Source: Clostridiales bacterium
GTDB lineage: Bacteria > Bacillota > Clostridia > Oscillospirales > Oscillospiraceae
Assembly (NCBI GenBank): GCA_021205375.1
Contig: JAJPXR010000246.1
Span: 1 to 18,090, forward strand
Direction of reading: 5' to 3'
DNA length: 18,090 nt
Within the stretch, counting starts at the first letter, position 1. Each line of letters starts with the position of its first letter. A program made the position numbers and the translations under genes. This document shows positions 12,519-18,090 of this stretch, one piece after another. The notes beneath the pieces were generated by a model, which was not told the DNA's origin, searched no databases, and saw only the letters and a program-made list of their open reading frames with translations.

Positions 12519-13568
12519 ATGAAAAGCTCTTTCCGTTGGTACGGTGACAGCGACCCGGTCACTCTGGACGACATCCGCCAGATCCCCGGTATGCGCTCCA
12601 TCGTGTCCGCAGTCTATGACGTCAAACCCGGTGAGGTCTGGCCGGAGGAAAGCATCAAGAAAATGGTGGACGAGTGCGCCGCCAAGGGCCTGGTGTTCGA
12701 CGTGGTGGAGTCCATCCCGGTGCCCGAAGAGATCAAGCTGGGCCGCCCGGAGCGGGACCGCATGATCGAGAACTACTGTGAGTCCATCCGCCGCTGCGCC
12801 AAGTATGGCATCAAGTGCGTGACTTACAACTTCATGCCCGTCTTTGACTGGACCCGTACCCAGCTCGATAAGGAAGCCCCCGACGGCTCCACCAGCCTGG
12901 TCATGTATTGGGATCAGATGCGGGGCCTGGACCCCCTGAAGGACGACATCCACCTGCCCGGCTGGGACTCCAGCTATACCCAGGAGGAAGTCCGCGACCT
13001 GATCACCGCCTATGGCGAGATCGGCGAAGAGGGCTTGTGGGCCAACCTGGAGTACTTCCTCAAGCGGGTCATCCCCGTGGCGGAGGAGTGCGGCGTGGTC
13101 ATGGCCATCCATCCCGACGATCCCCCCTATCCCATCTTTGGCCTGCCCCGCATCATCACCTGCGAGGAGAACCTGGACCGGTTCCTGGCTCTGGTGGACA
13201 GCCCCGCCAACTCCCTGTGCCTCTGCACCGGCTCCCTGGGCTGCTCCCCCAAGAACGACATCCCCGCTATGGTGCGCAAGTATTCCGCCATGGGCCGCAT
13301 CGGGTTCATGCACCTGCGCAACGTGAAGATCCTGCCCGACACCTCCTTCGAGGAGTCCGGCCACCTGTCCCAGAAGGGCAGCCTGGACATGAACGCCATC
13401 GTCAAGGCCCTGGTGGAGACCGGGTTCGACGGCTACTTCCGTCCTGACCATGGCCGCATGATCTGGGGCGAGACCGGCAAGCCCGGCTATGGTCTGTATG
13501 ACCGCGCTCTGGGCAGCGCCTACCTCAACGGCCTGATCGAGGCCAACGGCGGCACCATCGAGGAATAA
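12519..13568 (+). CDS. uxuA: Mannonate dehydratase
   Basis: This 349-residue enzyme dehydrates D-mannonate to 2-keto-3-deoxy-D-gluconate, a step of glucuronate breakdown. It matches UxuA closely along its length, with the N-terminal FRWYG and DPVTL...IRQIPGM, then FDWTRT (109-114), HPDDPP (198-203), CLCTGS (234-239), HLRNVK and RPDHGRMIWGE (308-318). H198, C236, H265 and D310 are the likely divalent-metal ligands, all present. The fold is a xylose-isomerase-like TIM barrel in the cytoplasm. The frame is open from 12501, but that GTG is part of the ribosome binding site; ATG 12519 lies 8 nt after GAGGAGGA. It is the first gene of a six-gene operon. Confidence 0.96.
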   Translation: MKSSFRWYGDSDPVTLDDIRQIPGMRSIVSAVYDVKPGEVWPEESIKKMVDECAAKGLVFDVVESIPVPEEIKLGRPERDRMIENYCESIRRCAKYGIKCVTYNFMPVFDWTRTQLDKEAPDGSTSLVMYWDQMRGLDPLKDDIHLPGWDSSYTQEEVRDLITAYGEIGEEGLWANLEYFLKRVIPVAEECGVVMAIHPDDPPYPIFGLPRIITCEENLDRFLALVDSPANSLCLCTGSLGCSPKNDIPAMVRKYSAMGRIGFMHLRNVKILPDTSFEESGHLSQKGSLDMNAIVKALVETGFDGYFRPDHGRMIWGETGKPGYGLYDRALGSAYLNGLIEANGGTIEE

Positions 13569-13589
13569 TACATCTGTTTTGTCACGAAA

Positions 13590-13632
13590 CGGGTCGGCTG
13601 TCAGCCGCCCCGGTGAAAAAATTTTTTATCAC
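13590..13632 (+). other. Intercistronic hairpin plus A6T6 palindrome between uxuA and the SDR gene
   Basis: CGGG-t-CGGCT (13590-13599) pairs with AGCCG-c-CCCG (13603-13612). It is followed directly by GTGA-A6... T6-A-TCAC (13613-13632), itself near-palindromic. The hairpin and T6 are about 10 nt apart, so this may be a leaky terminator or mRNA processing site that lowers expression of the later genes relative to uxuA. Confidence 0.35.
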
Positions 13633-13651
13633 GAAAAGGAGCTAAACTGTT

Positions 13652-14497
13652 ATGATTGATCTGCCTTATAATGTTGACTTTTCCGGTAAAGTAGTCGTTG
13701 TCACCGGCGCCGGTGGCGTTCTGTGTGGCACCATGGCCCGCGCTTTTGCCCAGGCTGGCGCGAAGGTCGCCGCTCTGGACCTGAACGAGGACGCTGTCAA
13801 GAAGCTGGCCGACGAGTGCAAGGCCGAGGGCTTCATCTGCGAGGGCTACAAGGCCAACGTGCTGGACGCCGAGGTCCTGGAGAGCGTTCATCAGCAGGTC
13901 CTGGCCGACCTGGGTCCCTGCGACATCCTGATCAACGGCGCCGGCGGCAACAACGCCCGTGCGCAGACTGACAACGAGTATCAGCATGAGGCCAAAGAGG
14001 GCCAGAAGACTTTCTTCGACCTGGATCAGGGCGGCGTGGACTTCGTGTTCAAGCTGAACTTCCAGGGCACCCTGCTGCCCACCCAGGCTTTCGCCAAGGA
14101 CATGGTGGAGCGCAAGTCCGGCTGCATCCTGAACATCTCCTCCATGAACGCTTACACCCCGCTGACCAAGATCCCCGCCTACTCCGGCGCCAAGGCCGCT
14201 GTCTCCAACTTCACTCAGTGGCTGGCCACCCACTTCGCCGGCACCGGCATCCGCTGCAACGCCATCGCTCCGGGCTTCCTGGTCTCCAACCAGAACCGCG
14301 CTCTGCTGTTCAATGAGGACGGCACCCCCACCGCCCGTTCCGGCAAGATCCTGGCCGGCACTCCCACCGGCCGCTTCGTGGAAAGCGAAGAGCTGCTGGG
14401 CGGCGTGTTCTTCCTGTGTGACGACAAGGCGGCCAGCGCCATCACCGGCGTCATCCTGCCCATCGACGCGGGCTTCTCTGCTTACTCCGGAGTGTGA
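13652..14497 (+). CDS. uxuB: SDR oxidoreductase, probable D-mannonate oxidoreductase (fructuronate reductase)
   Basis: This 281-residue classical short-chain dehydrogenase has TGAGGVLCG (18-26) as the NAD(P)-binding glycine loop, NGAGG (95-99) in place of NNAG, S163/S164 and the Y177-x3-K181 pair as the catalytic set, and IDAGFSAY near the C-terminus. Position directly after uxuA and the extended loop at about 103-128 match the SDR-type mannonate oxidoreductase of Firmicutes (YjmF/UxuB). That enzyme interconverts fructuronate and mannonate, unlike the unrelated long-chain E. coli UxuB. It is cytoplasmic. AAGGAG precedes the ATG by 10 nt. Substrate assignment rests on context; a different sugar acid is possible. 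Confidence 0.85.
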   Translation: MIDLPYNVDFSGKVVVVTGAGGVLCGTMARAFAQAGAKVAALDLNEDAVKKLADECKAEGFICEGYKANVLDAEVLESVHQQVLADLGPCDILINGAGGNNARAQTDNEYQHEAKEGQKTFFDLDQGGVDFVFKLNFQGTLLPTQAFAKDMVERKSGCILNISSMNAYTPLTKIPAYSGAKAAVSNFTQWLATHFAGTGIRCNAIAPGFLVSNQNRALLFNEDGTPTARSGKILAGTPTGRFVESEELLGGVFFLCDDKAASAITGVILPIDAGFSAYSGV

Positions 14498-14503
14498 TTT
14501 TAG

Positions 14504-15802
14504 ATGGCCTTGCATGTAATGGAAGAGGCCAACCGGTGCCTGGGCTGTAAAAACCCACGCTGCCAGGCTGGATGTCCCATCCATACCAACATTCCTGAAG
14601 TGATCCGCCTGCTCAAGGCTGGCAAACTGGACGAGGCGGGATGGATGCTGTTTGAGAACAATCCGCTGACCACCGTTTGCAGCTTGGTGTGCAACCACGA
14701 GGGACAATGCGAAGGCCATTGTGTCCGGGGCATCAAAGGCGCGCCGGTCCACTTTTCTATCATCGAAAACTACATTTCCACCACCTACGCCAACAAAATG
14801 GTCAAGGGTCCCGTCCCCTCCAACGGCCGCCGCGCGGCGGTTATCGGGGCGGGCCCCGCCGGGCTGACCATCGCCATCATCCTGGCCCGCTACGGCTACC
14901 AGATGACCATTTTCGACAGCCGGGACAAAATCGGCGGTGTGCTCCGCTACGGCATCCCGGATTTCCGTCTGCCCGACGACGTGCTTGACGACATCGCCTA
15001 TCGCCACCTGGAGCTGAAAGGCATCCAGTTCCGGCCCAACACCTACATCGGCAGCGCCCTGACCATCGACGACCTGTTCCGGGACGGCTACCAGAGCATT
15101 TTCGTCGGCTCCGGTCTGTGGAAGCCCAACAAGCTCCACATCCGGGGCGAGAGCCTGGGCAACGTCAGCTATGCCATCAACTACCTGGCAAACCCCGACG
15201 CTTTCCGCCTGGGGGAGCGGGTGATGATCATCGGCACAGGCAACTCCGCCATGGACTGCGCCCGCACCGCTGTGCGCAAGGGCGCGCGGTACGTCACCTG
15301 CGTCAACCGGACCGATGAACTGACCGCCAGCCAGTACGAATCCAGCTACGCCAAGCTGGAGGGCGTGGATTTCCTGATGAACAAATGCACCTTGGAAATT
15401 CAGGACGGCGGCGTTATCCTGTCGGACAGCAACGTCACCGAGGACGGTAAAATCGAATCCGTCCCCGGCACTGAGAAGCTGTACCCCTGCGATTTCGTCA
15501 TCATCGCGGTGAGCCAGGGGGCCGAGAGCAACCTGATCGCCAGCACCGAGGGCATCGACACCCAGCGCGGCCTGCTGACGGCGGACCCGGACGGCCACAC
15601 CAGCCGCCCCGGTGTGTTCGCGGCGGGCGACGCTGTGAACGGCGCCCGGACGGTGGTGGAGGCGGTTGCCAACGGCAAGAAGGTGGCCGAGGCCATGCAC
15701 CAGTATATGCAGAGCTTGCCCATGCCCGTTTTGACCGATTACCCGGAGGCTCCTGTGGTGGAGGACATCTCCGCCGCAGCCCAGGCCGAGCAGGTGATTT
15801 AA
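14504..15802 (+). CDS. GltD-like NAD(P)-dependent Fe-S flavoprotein oxidoreductase
   Basis: This 432-residue protein resembles the small subunit of glutamate synthase and NfnB-type proteins. The N-terminal module has two cysteine sets, C12-C15-C20-C24 (CxxCxxxxCxxxC) and C59-C63-C69-C73, fit for two [4Fe-4S] clusters. GAGPAG (115-120) is the FAD-binding loop, GTGNSAMDCA (244-253) the NAD(P)-binding loop and GVFAAGDA the C-terminal FAD contact. It should move electrons between NAD(P)H and a partner. No GltB-like or ferredoxin-like partner is in the operon, so its electron acceptor is unknown; balancing redox from uronate catabolism is a reasonable guess. It starts 6 nt after the SDR stop with a weak ribosome binding site, suggesting translational coupling. 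Confidence 0.85.
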   Translation: MALHVMEEANRCLGCKNPRCQAGCPIHTNIPEVIRLLKAGKLDEAGWMLFENNPLTTVCSLVCNHEGQCEGHCVRGIKGAPVHFSIIENYISTTYANKMVKGPVPSNGRRAAVIGAGPAGLTIAIILARYGYQMTIFDSRDKIGGVLRYGIPDFRLPDDVLDDIAYRHLELKGIQFRPNTYIGSALTIDDLFRDGYQSIFVGSGLWKPNKLHIRGESLGNVSYAINYLANPDAFRLGERVMIIGTGNSAMDCARTAVRKGARYVTCVNRTDELTASQYESSYAKLEGVDFLMNKCTLEIQDGGVILSDSNVTEDGKIESVPGTEKLYPCDFVIIAVSQGAESNLIASTEGIDTQRGLLTADPDGHTSRPGVFAAGDAVNGARTVVEAVANGKKVAEAMHQYMQSLPMPVLTDYPEAPVVEDISAAAQAEQVI

Positions 15803-15814
15803 GATTAAAGGAGA

Positions 15815-15849
15815 CACCGCACGATTTGCATTTGCCAGGTTGTGCGGTG
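15815..15849 (+). other. Intercistronic hairpin before the KDPG aldolase gene
   Basis: CACCGCAC (15815-15822) pairs perfectly with GTGCGGTG (15842-15849) around a 19-nt loop, with no T tract. It stands between two AAAGGAG sites: one at 15807-15813 that serves no good start codon and the functional one at 15871-15877. It could be an mRNA-stabilising or processing hairpin. Confidence 0.45.
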
Positions 15850-15886
15850 CCGCCTGCGTGATTTTACAACAAAGGAGCCGATATTT

Positions 15887-16531
15887 ATGAACGCATTGAA
15901 TGAAGCCATCTCCAACATTGGCGTTGTTCCCGTCATTAAGCTCACCAACCCCGAGCGGGACGCCGCTCCTCTGGCCAAAGCCCTGTGCGCCGGTGACGTG
16001 CCGGTGGCCGAGGTCACCTTCCGCGCCGCCGGTGCGGACAAGGCCATCGCCCTGATGAAGGAAGCCTGCCCCGACATGATCGTGGGCGCTGGCACCGTCA
16101 CCAACACCGACCAGATCGACGCCACCATCGCCGCCGGCGGTCAGTTCATCGTCACCCCCGGCTTCGACGCCGAGCTGGTGGCCTATGCCCAGTCCAAGAA
16201 CATCCCCATCTATCCCGGCTGCACCACCCCCACCGACTACCATGCGGCGCTGAAGTTCGGCCTGGAGCTGATCAAGTTCTTCCCCGCGGAGCAGTCCGGC
16301 GGCCTGGCCAAGATTAAGTCCATGAGCGCTCCCTTCCCCATGTTCAAGGTCATGCCCACCGGCGGCATCTCCCTGAAGAATCTGGCTGAGTACCTGAAGA
16401 GCCCGGTCATCGCGGCCTGCGGCGGCTCCTACATGGTCACTGCTGACCTGATCGAGAACCAGAAGTGGGATGAGATCACCGCTCTGTGCGTCCAGTCCCG
16501 CGACATCGTGAAGGAAGTCCGCAATGGCTGA
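15887..16531 (+). CDS. eda: KDPG/KHG aldolase (2-keto-3-deoxy-6-phosphogluconate aldolase)
   Basis: This 214-residue class I aldolase splits KDPG to pyruvate and glyceraldehyde-3-phosphate and often also acts on 2-keto-4-hydroxyglutarate. K130 in IKFFPAE is the Schiff-base lysine and E42 in AEVTFR the catalytic glutamate. VGAGTV, FIVTPGF, PGCTTPTD and PTGGI are the other barrel signatures. The length is that of the single-domain enzyme. The frame is open from 15842, but ATG 15887 is preferred with AAAGGAG 9 nt upstream, and the extra residues would lie over a hairpin. It takes the product of the kinase encoded two genes downstream. Its stop overlaps the start of the VOC gene by 8 nt. Confidence 0.95.
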   Translation: MNALNEAISNIGVVPVIKLTNPERDAAPLAKALCAGDVPVAEVTFRAAGADKAIALMKEACPDMIVGAGTVTNTDQIDATIAAGGQFIVTPGFDAELVAYAQSKNIPIYPGCTTPTDYHAALKFGLELIKFFPAEQSGGLAKIKSMSAPFPMFKVMPTGGISLKNLAEYLKSPVIAACGGSYMVTADLIENQKWDEITALCVQSRDIVKEVRNG

Positions 16532-16868
16532 TTACACGCTGGCCCATGTGGGTCTGAACGCGGCCAACAGGGAAGAGGCCAAAAAAGCTGCCGAGATGTT
16601 TGAGTTGCTCTTTGGCCTGACCGTCAAGGAGGGCAACAGCTCTTTCTTTGCCGGTGGGGTCATCGAGACCATGAAGGAGCCGTACAAGGGCACCCACGGT
16701 CATATCGCCATCGGCACCTCGGACGTTCCCGCCGCGAAAGCCGAGCTGGAGGCCCGTGGCTTTACCTTCGACCCCTCCACGGCCAAATACCGGAAGGACG
16801 GCGTGCTGAACGCCATTTATCTCTCCGATGAGATTTTGGGCTTTGCCGTCCATCTGGTGGGCAAATAA
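16524..16868 (+). CDS. Small VOC-fold (glyoxalase/bleomycin-resistance-like) protein
   Basis: This 114-residue protein looks like a single vicinal-oxygen-chelate domain: LAHVGLNA near the N-terminus (a His in the first strand), a GHIAIGTSDVPAAKAELEARG centre with H59 in the usual metal-ligand region, and ILGFAVHLVGK at the end. Such domains bind a metal and catalyse isomerisation, epimerisation or lyase chemistry on keto or hydroxy acids. Its ATG lies inside the last codons of eda (8-nt overlap), so it is translationally coupled and probably stoichiometric with the aldolase. Its substrate is not known; an intermediate of 2-keto-3-deoxy-sugar acid metabolism is plausible. Confidence 0.8.
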   Translation: MADYTLAHVGLNAANREEAKKAAEMFELLFGLTVKEGNSSFFAGGVIETMKEPYKGTHGHIAIGTSDVPAAKAELEARGFTFDPSTAKYRKDGVLNAIYLSDEILGFAVHLVGK

Positions 16869-16917
16869 GAAACCGACAGCAATTTTTAGCGATACAGAAA
16901 GTTAGGAGACTGAATAC

Positions 16918-17940
16918 ATGGCGAAAATTGTAACCTTTGGCGAGATCATGCTGCGCCTCGCCCCCAACGGGTATTACCGCTTCTTCCAGAACGACCAGAT
17001 GCAGGCCACCTTCGGCGGCGGCGAGGCCAACGTCGCCGTCTCCCTGGCCAACTATGGCATGGACGTTTCTTTTGTCACCAAGCTGCCCACCCACGCCATC
17101 GGCCAGGCCGCTGTCAACTCCCTGCGCTATTTCGGCGTGGACACCAGCGACATCGTCCGGGGTGGCGACCGCGTGGGTATCTACTACCTGGAGAAGGGCG
17201 CTTCCCAGCGCGGCTCCGTGTGCATCTATGACCGCGCCCACTCCGCTATCCAGGAAGCCGATCCCTCTGACTTCGATTGGGATAAGATCTTCGACGGCGC
17301 CGAGTGGTTCCACTTCACCGGCATCACCCCGGCCCTCGGCCCCAACGTGGTGGAGATCTGCCGGGACGCTTGCAAGGCTGCCAAGGCCCACGGCGTCAAG
17401 ATTTCCTGCGACCTGAACTACCGCGGCAAGCTGTGGACCCGCGCTGAGGCCCGCGCTGCCATGACCGACCTGTGCCAGTATGTGGACGTCTGCATCTCCA
17501 ACGAGGAGGACGCCAAGGACGTGTTCGGCATCGAGGCCGAGAACACCGACATCTATGGCGGCAAGCTGAACAAAGAGGGCTACAAGTCCGTTGCCAAGCA
17601 GTTGGCTGACAAGTTTGGATTTGAGAAGGTCGCCATCACCCTGCGCACCTCCATCTCCGCCAGCGACAACGACTGGGCTGCCATGCTCTATGACGGCACC
17701 GATTATTGCTTCTCCAAGGAGTATCACCTGCGCATCACCGACCGCGTGGGCGGCGGCGACAGCTTCGGCGGCGGCCTGATTTATGCTCTGATGAACGGCA
17801 AGTCCACCCAGGACGCCGTGGAGTTCGCTGTGGCGGCTTCCGCGCTGAAGCACTCCGTCGAGGGCGACTACAACCGCGTCACCGTCTCCGAGGTGGAGAA
17901 GCTCTCCGGCGGCGACGGCTCTGGCCGCGTCCAGAGATAA
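16918..17940 (+). CDS. kdgK: PfkB-family sugar kinase, probable 2-keto-3-deoxygluconate kinase
   Basis: This 340-residue ribokinase-fold kinase has the N-terminal GGGEANVAVSLA (33-44) substrate-binding signature and the C-terminal DRVGGGDSFGGG (275-286), with D281 as catalytic base and GGGD as anion hole. Operon context indicates phosphorylation of 2-keto-3-deoxygluconate from UxuA to KDPG, which Eda then cleaves. Other PfkB substrates such as fructose are less likely here. The signature reads DRVGGGD rather than the commoner DTTGAGD, a variation seen in KDG kinases. AGGAG lies 11 nt before the ATG. It is the last gene of the operon, 49 nt after the VOC gene. Confidence 0.9.
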   Translation: MAKIVTFGEIMLRLAPNGYYRFFQNDQMQATFGGGEANVAVSLANYGMDVSFVTKLPTHAIGQAAVNSLRYFGVDTSDIVRGGDRVGIYYLEKGASQRGSVCIYDRAHSAIQEADPSDFDWDKIFDGAEWFHFTGITPALGPNVVEICRDACKAAKAHGVKISCDLNYRGKLWTRAEARAAMTDLCQYVDVCISNEEDAKDVFGIEAENTDIYGGKLNKEGYKSVAKQLADKFGFEKVAITLRTSISASDNDWAAMLYDGTDYCFSKEYHLRITDRVGGGDSFGGGLIYALMNGKSTQDAVEFAVAASALKHSVEGDYNRVTVSEVEKLSGGDGSGRVQR

Positions 17941-17979
17941 CCCCCTACACCAGTCCGTAAGGTCTGACCTTCCTTTCCA

Positions 17980-18034
17980 GCAGACAGAGCGGGGCAGCGG
18001 CGCTGCCAAGGCCCCGTTTTGTCTGCACCTTTTT
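17980..18034 (+). terminator. Terminator of the hexuronate operon
   Basis: GCAGACA (17980-17986) pairs with TGTCTGC (18020-18026), and inside it CGGGGC (17990-17995) pairs with GCCCCG (18011-18016). An alternative inner hairpin GGCAGC/GCTGCC is also possible. ACC and TTTTT (18030-18034) follow. It lies 39 nt after the kdgK stop. Confidence 0.8.
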
Positions 18035-18039
18035 GACGA

Positions 18040-18090
18040 AAAAAGGTTCTATGTCAAGAGTTGGGGCAGAGAAAAATAACCCGCAAAAAT
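18040..18090. repeat. 51-nt repeat, right copy, inverted relative to the left end
   Basis: The exact reverse complement of 5-55, running to the last base of the window, so the true repeat may be longer. It begins 6 nt after the operon terminator T tract. Reading outward, GGTTCTATGTCAAGAG starts at 18045 after an A-run, consistent with an insertion-sequence end placed in A/T-rich DNA behind a terminator. Confidence 0.75.

Noticed and set aside
13601..16243. 880-codon open frame on the minus strand
   Set aside because: It is antisense to the SDR, flavoprotein and eda genes, all clearly real. Its low-complexity Gly/Ala/Val/His/Gln-rich composition is the usual by-product of GC-biased codons in the opposite frame.
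1..18090. CRISPR array, prophage or toxin-antitoxin genes
   Set aside because: No regularly spaced repeats, phage structural genes or paired small toxin/antitoxin genes were seen.

Overview
The window looks like chromosomal DNA of a GC-rich, anaerobic gut-type Firmicute (Clostridia, Oscillospiraceae-like). This is inferred from strong AGGAGG-type ribosome binding sites, TTGACA/TATAAT promoters, factor-independent terminators, a YesN-type AraC response regulator, a ClpC with a UVR motif, and a hexuronate/Entner-Doudoroff operon of clostridial type. No taxonomic marker gene is present, so the genus is not determined. The two ends carry the same 51-nt sequence as inverted copies (5-55 and 18040-18090). 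The window is therefore probably a whole contig broken at a multicopy repeat, most likely an insertion-sequence end.

Layout. (1) 105-2169: an orphan AraC-type response regulator (+) converges on a short DtxR/MntR-type metal regulator (-). (2) 2369-3556: a minimal DEAD-box RNA helicase. (3) 3597-4833: a cysteine synthase-family gene behind a consensus promoter and a leader of about 175 nt. The leader encodes a possible 11-residue peptide with two cysteines, and the gene ends in a strong terminator. (4) 4858-5729: a nucleoside phosphorylase-family gene starting only 24 nt after that terminator. (5) 5739-7469 (-): a Na+/phosphate cotransporter fused to a PhoU-like domain. (6) 7637-7806 (-): a solitary tRNA-Pro(GGG) with its own promoter and terminator. 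(7) 7979-10459: ClpC ATPase, with no ctsR/mcsAB beside it. (8) 10636-11997: a CLC-family anion transporter with a non-standard selectivity filter. (9) 11998-12518: a 520-nt intergenic region with a tandem repeat, a REP-like folded palindrome, an orphan terminator-like hairpin, and a promoter with two inverted repeats. (10) 12519-17940: a six-gene co-directional operon ending in a terminator at about 17980-18034.

The operon encodes mannonate dehydratase (UxuA), an SDR fructuronate/mannonate oxidoreductase, a GltD-like Fe-S flavoprotein, KDPG aldolase, a small VOC-fold protein whose start overlaps the aldolase stop, and a PfkB-family 2-keto-3-deoxygluconate kinase. Known family roles give the path fructuronate -> mannonate -> KDG -> KDPG -> pyruvate + glyceraldehyde-3-phosphate. 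Uronate isomerase, a transporter and a local regulator are absent. The flavoprotein and VOC protein are the two operon members with no obvious step in this path.

The observations most worth following up are the cysteine-containing leader peptide ahead of the cysteine synthase gene, the two unexplained proteins in the hexuronate operon, the atypical CLC filter, and the structured DNA between the CLC gene and the operon. Nothing here is a clear-cut new defence or mobile system.
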